NCBI GenBank assembly: GCA_001797905.1
Contig: MGQS01000088.1
Coordinates: forward strand, 5,113-13,786
DNA: 8,674 nt
Reading direction: 5' to 3'
Source: Deltaproteobacteria bacterium RBG_16_54_11
GTDB taxonomy: Bacteria; Desulfobacterota; B13-G15; RBG-16-54-18
Shown here piece by piece: positions 1 to 6,722 of this stretch. How positions within the stretch are numbered: the first letter of the stretch is position 1; the number at the start of each line of letters is the position of its first letter. The position numbers were made by a program, and so were the translations under genes. Below the pieces are notes generated by a model. It saw nothing but the letters and a program-made list of their open reading frames with translations, did not search any database and was not told where the DNA came from.

Positions 1-1
1 C

Positions 2-880
2 GCCGGCGGCCAGCTTGGCCGCCTTGACGGTATTGAGCATCAGCATGGTGATGGTCATGGGGCCGACCCCGCCGGGCACCGGGGTGATGGCGCCGGCCTT
101 CTTCTGTACCTCTTCAAAGTCGACATCCCCGGCCAGGATGGCCTTACCCTCCGGGGTCTTGCCGATGCGGTTAACCCCCACATCGATGACCACGGCGCCC
201 TCTTTGACCATATCCGCCGTTATGGCCTTGGGACGACCGGCCGCCACGATGAGGATATCCGCCCGCTTGGTATGAAAGGCCATATCCCTGGTTTTGGTAT
301 GACAGACGGTCACGGTGGCATTGGCATGGGGCAATTTCTGCATGAGGATGGCGGCGATGGGTTTGCCGACGATGTTGCTGCGACCCACCACCACGACCTC
401 TGCGCCCTCGATCTGGGTCCCTGATCGGATCAGCAGCTGCCAGATCCCGTGAGGGGTGCAGGGGAGGAAATCAGGCTCCCCGATCAGGAGTTTTCCCACA
501 TTCACGGGGTGAAAGGCATCAACATCTTTCTTAGGATCGACGGCGTAGAGGACCTTCGTCTCGTCGATGTGCTTGGGCAGGGGCAACTGTACCAGGATGC
601 CGTGGATCTTGGGATCCTTATTGTACTTTGCGATGAGGGCAAGGAGGGCGTCTTCGGAGATATCGGGGGCTTGGTTGTCCTGGATGGAGTGAAATCCCAG
701 TTCCTTGGAGGTCCGCTGCTTCGCCGTTACATAACTCACCGACGCCGGGTCCTCTCCCACCAGGATGGTGACGAGCCCCGGTTCTACCTTGTGTTTTGTC
801 TTAAGTTCCTCTACCTCTTTTTTAAGTTCTTCTCTGATCGCCTGCGCTACCTCTGTCCCCTTGATGAGCTTCGCCGCCAT
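2..880 (-). CDS. folD: Bifunctional methylenetetrahydrofolate dehydrogenase / methenyltetrahydrofolate cyclohydrolase FolD (3' end cut by window edge)
   Basis: Cytosolic enzyme that interconverts 5,10-methylene-THF, 5,10-methenyl-THF and 10-formyl-THF with NAD(P). I translated 293 residues from the ATG at 880-878. Visible signatures are YVTAK (50-54, catalytic Lys54), the QLPLP segment (98-102, Gln98), KDVDAFHPVNVGK (118-130), PCTPHG (140-145), the Rossmann segment GRSNIVGKP (166-174) and PVPGGVGPMT (267-276). The family is usually about 280-300 residues, so only a few codons and the stop are missing. The start is fixed by a strong Shine-Dalgarno (AAAGGAGGTG) a few bases upstream. One oddity is Ala122, where the near-invariant DVDG motif normally has Gly. 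The gene is transcribed divergently from the carboxyltransferase gene and has a plausible promoter about 95 bp upstream of the start. In anaerobes FolD often also serves the methyl branch of the Wood-Ljungdahl pathway, but no neighbour here shows that. The identification is secure. Confidence 0.97.
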   Translation of the reverse strand, partial: MAAKLIKGTEVAQAIREELKKEVEELKTKHKVEPGLVTILVGEDPASVSYVTAKQRTSKELGFHSIQDNQAPDISEDALLALIAKYNKDPKIHGILVQLPLPKHIDETKVLYAVDPKKDVDAFHPVNVGKLLIGEPDFLPCTPHGIWQLLIRSGTQIEGAEVVVVGRSNIVGKPIAAILMQKLPHANATVTVCHTKTRDMAFHTKRADILIVAAGRPKAITADMVKEGAVVIDVGVNRIGKTPEGKAILAGDVDFEEVQKKAGAITPVPGGVGPMTITMLMLNTVKAAKLAAG

Positions 881-886
881 AATCCT

Positions 887-898
887 CACCTCCTTTGG
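887..898 (-). promoter_or_regulatory. Ribosome binding site of folD
   Basis: The minus strand reads CCAAAGGAGGTG here, a near-complete match to the anti-Shine-Dalgarno sequence, ending 6 bases before the ATG at 880. It decides the folD start. Confidence 0.85.
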
Positions 899-975
899 AT
901 GGATTTATACTATCAATTAAATTCTCCTTATTTTTATTGAAAAAAAGGAAGTTCCTGCCTGCATAAGAGGAACTC

Positions 976-1004
976 AACTTAGGATGTTTTCCCTGCCTTG
1001 TCAA
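976..1004 (-). promoter_or_regulatory. Predicted sigma70-type promoter of folD
   Basis: On the minus strand a perfect -35 TTGACA (1004-999), a 17-bp spacer and a -10 TAAGTT (981-976) are present. The -10 keeps the key first T, second A and last T of TATAAT. A start near 969 would give a leader of about 90 nt before folD. The -35 is followed by AGG, and a CATCCTA block (986-980) overlaps the upstream edge of the -10. Both elements recur in the opposite promoter at 1081-1109. This comes from reading the sequence only. Confidence 0.5.
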
Positions 1005-1080
1005 GCCCTTCTTTGAAATCTTCACGAGGAATGGAAAAGAAATCTCCGTGGAGGCGCGTGTGCAAAAGGCCCCTCATAGA

Positions 1081-1109
1081 TTGACAAGGATAGCATCCTA
1101 CACTATAGT
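1081..1109 (+). promoter_or_regulatory. Predicted sigma70-type promoter of the carboxyltransferase gene
   Basis: A perfect -35 TTGACA (1081-1086), an exact 17-bp spacer and a -10 TATAGT (1104-1109, 5 of 6 consensus) lie about 52 bp upstream of the ATG at 1161. The spacer contains the dyad AGGAT-AGC-ATCCT (1087-1099), well placed for a repressor. This is the best-looking promoter in the window. Confidence 0.75.
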
Positions 1110-1111
1110 AA

Positions 1112-1133
1112 TTTTGTTATATTTTGAACAAAA
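1112..1133 (+). repeat. Inverted repeat TTTTGTT-N8-AACAAAA in the early transcribed region
   Basis: Perfect 7-bp arms (1112-1118 and 1127-1133) flank an 8-bp AT-rich centre and cover the expected transcription start (about 1116). It could be a second operator for the promoter at 1081-1109 or a weak stem in the leader RNA. It is not followed by a T-run, so it is not a typical terminator. Confidence 0.4.
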
Positions 1134-1160
1134 GAAACTGTATAAGAGGAGAAGGCGGCC

Positions 1161-2717
1161 ATGGGCAAATTCGATGCTCTCTATGATGACTATATGAAGC
1201 GACGCAGGGCCGTCCTGGCGATGGGCGGTGAAAAGGCCCTGGCAAAGCGTCGGGAAAAGGGGCAGACGAATGCGAGAGAGAGGATCGACATGCTCCTCGA
1301 TCCCGGCACCTTTGTGGAAGTCGGCACCTTCATGAAGCACCGGCAATACGAATTCGGCATGGCCGATAAGCTCATACCGGCCGAGGGTGTCGTTACCGGA
1401 TACGGCACGGTAGCGGGCAGGAATTGCGTGGTGGTCTCTGAAGACTTCACGGCCATGGCCGGCACCTTTGGTGAGTATCATGGGAAGAAGTTCGTGTGGG
1501 CCTGCGAATTCGCCAAGGAAAAAGGGTGGCCCTTTGTCGGGATCAATGACTCCGGCGGCGCGCGCCTCCAGGAGGGGATGGATACGTTGGAGTCCTACGG
1601 ATGGACCTTCCGCTCTCAGATCCTTGCCTCGGGGATCGTGCCCCAGATCGCCCTGCTCCTCGGCCCCTGCCTCGGAGGGCAGGCCTACCACCCCATCATG
1701 AACGACTTTCTCATCCAGAGCAAGACAACCGGCTTCATGGGGATCGCCGGTCCCGCCTTTGTCAAGACCCAGACCGGCGAGGAGATCACCCTCGAGAAGC
1801 TGGCCGGTTGGGAGGCCCATGCGGTGAAGTCGGGAGGCACCCACGTGGTCGGTGAAGACGACAAGGAGTGTATAGAGCTGGCCAAAAAGCTCTTGTCCTA
1901 TCTCCCCTCCAACAACAGGGAAAAGCCGCCGCGGGTCGAGAGCGGCGACGATCCGAACAGGGAGATCCCCGAACTCGACGAGTTCATCCCCGATCCAAGC
2001 CTTCGGACCCCGTACAATATGTATCCCCTCATCGACAAGGTGGTTGATAAGGGGAGTTTCTACGAGATACACAAGTACTTTGCCCGCAACCTCATCATCG
2101 GATTCGCTCGGTTCAACGGCAGGGTGGCCGGGACCGTGGCAAATCAGCCCCTGGTGCTGATGGGAGGTCTGGATTGCGACGCTTCGGACAAGCTGGCGAG
2201 GTTTGTCCGCTTCTGCGACCTGTTCAATATACCGCTCGTCACCTTCGTGGACTGCCCGGCCTTCTGGATCGGCTCCCCGCACGAGTGGAAGGGGATCTTG
2301 CGCCACGGGGCCAAGACGCTCTTTGCCTGGGCGGACGCGACCGTCCCCCTCGTCTCCGTGATCATCGGCAAGTCTTATGCAGGCGCCCACTACGCCATGC
2401 TTGACAAGAGTATCGGGGCGGATCTCGTATTTGCCTGGCCCACTGCCAAGATCAACATCGTGGGGGCTGAGACCGCGGCGAGCATCATCTTCGCCAAGGA
2501 GATCAAGGAGTCAGCCAACCCCAAAGAGACCGCGCGGCAGCGGATCGAGGAGTACCGGACCAGATACGAGCACCCCTATCAGCCTGCCGAGAGGGGATAT
2601 GTGGACGACGTCATCATGCCCCACGATACGAGAAAGTACGTCTGCAGCGCCCTCGAGGTGCTGGAAAACAAACAAGTAACACGGCCCTGGAGAAAGTATT
2701 CCAATATCAATCTGTAG
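1161..2717 (+). CDS. Acyl-CoA carboxylase carboxyltransferase subunit (PccB/MmdA family), atypical substrate pocket
   Basis: Carboxyltransferase of a biotin-dependent acyl-CoA carboxylase or decarboxylase; it moves CO2 between carboxybiotin and an acyl-CoA in the cytosol. At 518 residues it has the usual family length. Two crotonase-like halves are visible: the N half with NDSGGARLQEG (129-139) and GPCLGG (168-173), the C half with KGILRHGAK (377-385), ADATVP (391-396) and FAWPTA (424-429), and the family-typical tail GYVDDVI...LENK...INL (479-518). The start has GAGGAG at 1146-1151, 9 bases before the ATG. Several near-invariant family positions differ: the FLPG-type loop reads FWIG (368-371), the usual HGGI/HDGI reads WKGI (376-379), and CAGG reads CLGG (170-173). 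The substrate may therefore not be propionyl- or methylmalonyl-CoA; I cannot name it. Biotin carboxylase, carrier protein and epimerase genes are absent nearby, so its partners must be encoded elsewhere. Family call secure, substrate unknown. Confidence 0.93.
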   Translation: MGKFDALYDDYMKRRRAVLAMGGEKALAKRREKGQTNARERIDMLLDPGTFVEVGTFMKHRQYEFGMADKLIPAEGVVTGYGTVAGRNCVVVSEDFTAMAGTFGEYHGKKFVWACEFAKEKGWPFVGINDSGGARLQEGMDTLESYGWTFRSQILASGIVPQIALLLGPCLGGQAYHPIMNDFLIQSKTTGFMGIAGPAFVKTQTGEEITLEKLAGWEAHAVKSGGTHVVGEDDKECIELAKKLLSYLPSNNREKPPRVESGDDPNREIPELDEFIPDPSLRTPYNMYPLIDKVVDKGSFYEIHKYFARNLIIGFARFNGRVAGTVANQPLVLMGGLDCDASDKLARFVRFCDLFNIPLVTFVDCPAFWIGSPHEWKGILRHGAKTLFAWADATVPLVSVIIGKSYAGAHYAMLDKSIGADLVFAWPTAKINIVGAETAASIIFAKEIKESANPKETARQRIEEYRTRYEHPYQPAERGYVDDVIMPHDTRKYVCSALEVLENKQVTRPWRKYSNINL

Positions 2718-2803
2718 ATCTTTCGGCAGACGCCATGAAGACGCGATAGGGGGGCAGTACCTTTATCGTCCAACGATGTTATAAGGGGAGGATGAGCTCG
2801 ATC

Positions 2804-3514
2804 ATGAAAAAACCAAGTATAAACCTGATGGTGGTCTTTATCATCTTTGGCATCTTTGCTGCCGGCAGCATAGCGTACATCTCCGTACTAGGGGAAAACC
2901 AGCAGATAAACCGAATAATAGTAGCCTATTTCGATACGTTAAAAGATGGAATGTATCTTGAGGCATGTGAAAGCTTTTCGTCAAACTTTCAAAATGGTCA
3001 ACTTTCTAGTAACGAGCGGCGTATGAATTTTAATTTCCTATTAGAATTATCTCTGCTCACGCACTATAATCTCATCGAAAGCTCTGATTATAAGGTTGAA
3101 TTAAAGAGAAGCAATGTTTGGGTTCCATATATGAGCAGCGATGTGGTGCACGTCAGTGTTTTGCTCAAGAGAAAAGATGCTCGCAGGCTCTTTTATGCCC
3201 GATCAAACGAACAAGGCAAAGATCCAATTGATAACCTCATTGTGGTGGTGAGGGAAAAGAGAACGTGGAAAATAAAAGAATTAGCTGTTGCCGATTCTTC
3301 TCTTGCGGGCATCTACAATGATTTGCGGCAGAATTTTGATCTGAATAAATATGTACAAATGACATCCGATGGATTTCGATTCAATAGTGCCGAGATTAAT
3401 TTCAAAACCTCATCCCCGACTGATAAGCGATTACTAAATTTCAGCCTCTATAAGATACAGAAATTGCTGAATGTACCTCGCAAAAAGACCCAGGGGTTCC
3501 CTTTGTCCCATTAA
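2804..3514 (+). CDS. Membrane-anchored protein of unknown function, possible NTF2-like extracytoplasmic domain
   Basis: I do not recognise this 236-residue protein. Residues 6-29 form one hydrophobic segment after MKK, fitting an uncleaved signal anchor with the rest outside the inner membrane. The domain starts with a helical stretch (IIVAYFDTLKDGMY...CESF), and beta-like strands near the middle (VVHVSVLLKRK, then NLIVVVREKRTWKIKEL) resemble the layout of small NTF2/lumazine-binding-type folds; this is inference from pattern only. The C-terminus is basic. GGAGG at 2787-2791 abuts an alternative ATG at 2792 but lies 12 bases before the ATG at 2804, so I prefer the latter. Base composition is odd: positions 3001-3060 hold 21 G+C of 60, against 37 of 60 at 1561-1620 in the preceding gene. 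It follows the carboxyltransferase by 86 bp, possibly on the same transcript. Possible transfer or relaxed selection. Confidence 0.7.
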   Translation: MKKPSINLMVVFIIFGIFAAGSIAYISVLGENQQINRIIVAYFDTLKDGMYLEACESFSSNFQNGQLSSNERRMNFNFLLELSLLTHYNLIESSDYKVELKRSNVWVPYMSSDVVHVSVLLKRKDARRLFYARSNEQGKDPIDNLIVVVREKRTWKIKELAVADSSLAGIYNDLRQNFDLNKYVQMTSDGFRFNSAEINFKTSSPTDKRLLNFSLYKIQKLLNVPRKKTQGFPLSH

Positions 3515-3633
3515 AAGCTGGGAAGGTACCATAACACGCAAGGATCAATTACTACCTCGTTACCTCTTTTTTTAAAAACCCGTCATCGGATTCTTTCTTG
3601 CCATGTGCAGGAAGCGCGGTCGGAAAATTTCAT

Positions 3634-3654
3634 TGCATCCAGAACCCAGATGCA
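3634..3654 (+). repeat. Inverted repeat TGCATC-N9-GATGCA upstream of the CapA-like gene
   Basis: Perfect 6-bp arms (3634-3639 and 3649-3654) separated by 9 bp, ending 34 bp before the GTG start at 3689. It could be an operator or a small hairpin in the leader. I see no convincing sigma70 promoter around it, and 6-bp arms can arise by chance. Confidence 0.25.
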
Positions 3655-3688
3655 TTCCTTTAGCATCACATAAAGAGAGGTTTTTAAC

Positions 3689-4894
3689 GTGCTGAAAAAA
3701 ATAGGCATCCTTTTCATTATCATATCCACCCTTCTCGGCTGTAGCATTCACGCCGAGATCCCCGTCCCGGAGCGGGCGCAAAAAACGGTTGAGGAACCGC
3801 GCCCTGTCGATTGTGTAACCATCGCTGCCATCGGCGATATCATGGTCCATGGTGCTCAATTAAAATCGGCAAGGGATGATGAAAACTACGCTTACGATTT
3901 TGAGCCGGTCTTCTCTCAGGTCAAAGATCTTCTCTCGGCAGCCGATTTGACCATCGGCAATCTGGAAACTACCTTACCCGGCAGAGAAGAACTCTACTCC
4001 GGTTATCCTCAGTTCGGCGCACCCGATGCCCTTGCTGAAGCCATAAAGGGAGCCGGCGTGGACATACTCAACACGGCCAACAACCACGCGTGCGATAAAG
4101 GTGAGCGGGGGTTGGTCCGTACAATCAAGGTCTTGGATGCGTACGGCCTGTTGCATATCGGAACCTACCGGGACAAGACGGCATATGAAACCCAGCGCAT
4201 TCTGCTCGTCGAACGCAACCATATCAGACTTGCCGTGCTCAGTTACACGTACGGGGTCAATGATATGTCTATTCCCGAGGGGACGTATATAGGCCTCATC
4301 GATCAACAGCAGATGACGGACGACGTCAAACTGGCGAGGGCCCAAAACCCGGACTTCATCATCTGCCTGCTCCACTGGGGCACGGAATACCAGCGCTATC
4401 CGGATGATGCACAGAAAACGATGATTGCAACCCTCTTTTCCGAAGGCGTCGATATTGTTTTGGGGAGTCACCCCCATGTCTTGCAGCCGTTCGAACTGCA
4501 CTCTGTCACGGATAAGTACGGAGATACAAGGCCGCGCCTCGTGATATACTCGTTAGGGAATTTTGTATCAAATCAGAGGGATCGATACCGTGACGGCGGC
4601 ATTATCTTGAACTTTACCTTACAAAAACAGTACTCCCCTGATAAGGGCACGACGCTGAATATCACGGAGGTGCACTACACCCCCACCTGGGTCTATGTCC
4701 ACCGTACAGCAGATAAAAATCAATTTTATGTCTTGCCAATCCCAAGATATCTCAAGAACGATCAGCCGTTGCAGTTACCGGACGAGGCCTATCAAAAGAT
4801 GTTGACCTTTTATGAAGACACACAATCGCATCTGCAACCAGGCCCGCTAGAGGAAGAAGAGACCAAGACCCACATGATCGAGGGGAAAGAATAG
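3689..4894 (+). CDS. CapA/PgsA-family lipoprotein (poly-gamma-glutamate capsule-type, metallophosphatase-like)
   Basis: 401 residues with a lipoprotein signal: MLKK, a hydrophobic stretch and the lipobox LLGC (15-18, lipidated Cys18). Ser at +2 suggests sorting to the outer membrane. The CapA (PGA_cap) domain covers about 44-295 with its landmark motifs in order: GDIMVHG (49-55), GNLETTL (90-96), NTANNH (128-133), HWGTEY (229-234), GSHPHVLQP (259-267) and YSLGNFVSNQ (287-296). These Asp, Asn and His residues form a calcineurin-like metal site. In Bacillus, CapA/PgsA takes part in poly-gamma-glutamate synthesis or export, but most proteobacterial homologues stand alone and have no proven role. 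No capB, capC or other capsule gene is near, so a general cell-envelope hydrolase role is equally possible. The start is GTG, supported by AGAGAGG at 3674-3680, 8 bases upstream. The C-terminal tail (about 385-401) is acidic and probably disordered. It converges on the transporter gene with 33 bp between. Confidence 0.9.
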   Translation: MLKKIGILFIIISTLLGCSIHAEIPVPERAQKTVEEPRPVDCVTIAAIGDIMVHGAQLKSARDDENYAYDFEPVFSQVKDLLSAADLTIGNLETTLPGREELYSGYPQFGAPDALAEAIKGAGVDILNTANNHACDKGERGLVRTIKVLDAYGLLHIGTYRDKTAYETQRILLVERNHIRLAVLSYTYGVNDMSIPEGTYIGLIDQQQMTDDVKLARAQNPDFIICLLHWGTEYQRYPDDAQKTMIATLFSEGVDIVLGSHPHVLQPFELHSVTDKYGDTRPRLVIYSLGNFVSNQRDRYRDGGIILNFTLQKQYSPDKGTTLNITEVHYTPTWVYVHRTADKNQFYVLPIPRYLKNDQPLQLPDEAYQKMLTFYEDTQSHLQPGPLEEEETKTHMIEGKE

Positions 4895-4927
4895 ATACGC
4901 GTTCTCAGGCAAGCAATGGGGAGACCT

Positions 4928-5839
4928 TCATGCCCTGGCCGATTGCACCAGGACAACGCCCAAAAGAATGACGGCGGTGGCGAGGGCCACCCTCCAATCC
5001 AATGGCTCGCCGAGGATCAGCCAGCCCAAGAGGACCGCGATGACGGGGTTCACATAGGCGAACATCGAGACCTTTGCCGCCGGAAGTTTCGCCAGGGCGT
5101 AGATAAATGAGCCGTATCCGATGATCGAACCGAATATGACGAGATAGACCAGCGCTGCCAAGCCCTCCAGATTGAAATCAAGGCGAGGGACTTCATTAAA
5201 AATGATCCCAATAAGCATGAGAATGATCCCCGCAATGACCATTTGCAGCGCCGCCGCCATCAGAGGCGCAGTGCGAATGGGATGGTATTTGGAATAGACC
5301 GAGCCCATCGCCCAAGAAAAGGGCGCGAAAAGGAGTGCCAGAACCCCCTTGAGATAGGCCTGATCAATGGAGCTTTTCAATTCCGGTTCGAATAAGATCA
5401 CCAGTCCAAAAAATCCGATGATGATGCCCAGGGTCTTGAGAACGTTTAACCTGTTCCCCGAGGGCACGACCGCCTCAATGCCGCTTACCCAGAAGGGCAG
5501 GGTCGCCACAATGAGGGCGGCCAGGCCGCTCGGCACCCACTGCTCGGCCCACACAACGCACCCGTTTGCTATGACCAGGAGCAAGATACCGACAATGGCT
5601 ATATGCAACAGGTCCCTTCTGTCCGGCAGGGAGACCCCCCGTATCTTGAGATACGCAAGAAAAACCAATCCGGCAACGAAGAACCGGGTGCCGGCGAACA
5701 GGGCCGGGGGGAGGGTCCGCACCCCGATGCGGATCGCCAGGTAGGTGGTCCCCCAGAACAGGCAGACAGCGCCCCATGCCGCATAGGCCTTTATGGTTTC
5801 TCTGCTTCCCGCTACAGCATATCCATCCGCCTGAGACAT
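4928..5839 (-). CDS. EamA/DMT-superfamily transporter
   Basis: Inner-membrane protein of 303 residues with about ten hydrophobic helices arranged as two EamA repeats, the standard size for the drug/metabolite transporter superfamily. The first repeat opens with the typical FWGTTYLAIRIG (28-39) followed by LPP (43-45). The second ends with the hallmark YVNPVIAVLLGWLILGEPL (262-280). Members export amino acids, metabolites or drugs; the sequence alone does not give the substrate. The N-terminal 18 residues are polar and cytosolic. Two starts compete: TTG at 5842 lies 8 bases after the Shine-Dalgarno GAAAGGA (5857-5851), and ATG at 5839 lies 11 bases after it. I chose the ATG, but the TTG adds only one residue. 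The gene is monocistronic here, convergent with the CapA-like gene and divergent from the cysteine-cluster gene. Confidence 0.93.
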   Translation of the reverse strand: MSQADGYAVAGSRETIKAYAAWGAVCLFWGTTYLAIRIGVRTLPPALFAGTRFFVAGLVFLAYLKIRGVSLPDRRDLLHIAIVGILLLVIANGCVVWAEQWVPSGLAALIVATLPFWVSGIEAVVPSGNRLNVLKTLGIIIGFFGLVILFEPELKSSIDQAYLKGVLALLFAPFSWAMGSVYSKYHPIRTAPLMAAALQMVIAGIILMLIGIIFNEVPRLDFNLEGLAALVYLVIFGSIIGYGSFIYALAKLPAAKVSMFAYVNPVIAVLLGWLILGEPLDWRVALATAVILLGVVLVQSARA

Positions 5840-5842
5840 CAA

Positions 5843-6150
5843 GATCCGCGTCCTTTCAAAAGACTAGCTTCCGATCCCGCCTTTGTACCTCTGATGATTA
5901 TTGAATTGCAATAAAAATATTTTAACCAAAGAGCAGCTCTGTCTTCAACACGTACTGATATGAGCCCGCACTCACCAAGCTATCCCCTCTTTGTCCCGGC
6001 GCAGGGGCCTTTGTATTGCTCACGGCAGGGGGGATGTGGTAGATTATGTAAGGGAAGGGTTTGATCAAAACTGCATGGCTATATCGGATAGCTCATGTTT
6101 TATCAGGCGGCTGGAGTTGAACGCAGGATGTCCTCTGGCAGGTGAGCCGG
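5843..6150. other. Divergent intergenic region between the transporter and the CxxCxxCC gene
   Basis: About 300 bases without a convincing gene. The half next to the transporter (about 5895-5925) is an AT-rich patch with a 17-bp dyad TTATTG-AATTG-CAATAA (5898-5914) and the palindrome AAAATATTTT (5914-5923), the likely transporter promoter zone. On the minus strand TTGCAA (5909-5904) and TACAAA (5885-5880) are a weak -35/-10 pair 18 bp apart. A palindrome AGAGCAGCTCT lies at 5930-5940 and TTTGATCAAA at 6060-6069. No clear promoter for the rightward gene was found and no tRNA or terminator is visible. The short open frame at 5991-6173 looks non-coding. Confidence 0.4.
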
Positions 6151-6594
6151 GTGTTGCGTCTTATGGGAAATGATCTCTGGTTCAAGGGCGGTCTGCGCTT
6201 TGAGTGTTTGAGGTGCGGGGGGTGTTGTAGCGGATTTTCCGGCACCGTTCGCGTCGGCGATGAAGAGATTGCGAGGTTGGCTCAACGTCTCAATCTTACC
6301 GAGGCCGAGTTTCGGGAGCACTACACGCGTGCCGTGGGCGGCGTGGTGATCAGCCTCATCGAGAAGGAGAACAAGGACTGCGTCTTCTTTGACAAAGAAC
6401 AGGGGTGCACGGTGTACGTTGATCGCCCCCGACAATGCCGGACATGGCCATTCTGGCGTTCGAATATCTATTCCCCTGAACGATGGAAGCGGGGGACAGA
6501 GAGATGCCCGGGGATGGACAGAGGAAGGCTCCATGGCGCCGACCTCATCAGGGAGATGAGTGATTACGATGGAAGTTCAGGCAATGTTTCGTGA
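6151..6594 (+). CDS. YkgJ-like CxxCxxCC cysteine-cluster protein
   Basis: 147 residues of the YkgJ/UPF0153 family, predicted to bind zinc or an iron-sulfur centre; its biochemical role is not settled. The hallmark CLRCGGCC lies at 19-26 (Cys 19, 22, 25, 26), just after the common FKGGLRFE lead-in. Further conserved Cys are at 77 (KDCVFFD), 86 (GCTVYVDRP), 96 (QCRTWPFW) and 119 (ERCPG), completing the eight-cysteine pattern. Start choice is uncertain: the frame is open from 6121, with GTG at 6142, GTG at 6151 and ATG at 6163. I prefer 6151 because AGGTGA (6140-6145) sits 5 bases before it, while the other two lack a Shine-Dalgarno. The likely metallopeptidase gene follows on the same strand after 128 bp. 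Cytosolic, with no signal peptide or membrane segment. Family call firm, function unknown. Confidence 0.9.
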   Translation: MLRLMGNDLWFKGGLRFECLRCGGCCSGFSGTVRVGDEEIARLAQRLNLTEAEFREHYTRAVGGVVISLIEKENKDCVFFDKEQGCTVYVDRPRQCRTWPFWRSNIYSPERWKRGTERCPGMDRGRLHGADLIREMSDYDGSSGNVS

Positions 6595-6722
6595 GCTTAA
6601 TGCTCATCTTCAAGCAAGGTCTGCAGCAGGAGCGTGATGGATGAAGGAGCGTATTGAGTCGCGCATTTTCCGATATACATCTTTCTCGCTCATGCGTGTC
6701 AAATTCTCGATAGCAGCTACTT

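Noticed and set aside
449..940. Long plus-strand open frame (163 codons) opposite folD
   Set aside because: It lies antisense to the well-supported folD and shows no recognisable protein motif; it is a byproduct of GC-rich codon usage.
1098..2390. 430-codon minus-strand open frame opposite the carboxyltransferase
   Set aside because: It overlaps a clearly conserved enzyme on the other strand, its predicted protein is low-complexity and Gly/His/Asp-rich, and it has no family signature. An overlapping antisense gene is not supported.
2765..2777. Small dyad ATCGT-CCA-ACGAT before the membrane-anchored gene
   Set aside because: Five-bp arms near a ribosome binding site are easily due to chance and have no supporting context.
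3524..3577. Possible terminator after the membrane-anchored gene (T-run at 3567-3573 with AGGTA/TACCT complementarity)
   Set aside because: The complementary arms are only 5 bp and far apart; the T-run alone is not enough.
3974..4501. 175-codon minus-strand open frame opposite the CapA-like gene
   Set aside because: Antisense shadow of conserved CapA motifs, with no ribosome binding site or domain seen.
5991..6173. 60-codon plus-strand open frame upstream of the cysteine-cluster gene
   Set aside because: No recognisable motif and it overlaps the start of the better-supported YkgJ-like frame.
6569..6637. 22-codon frame overlapping the end of the CxxCxxCC gene, considered as a frameshifted C-terminus
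   Set aside because: The main frame already contains all eight conserved cysteines and ends at a normal family length; nothing requires a frameshift.
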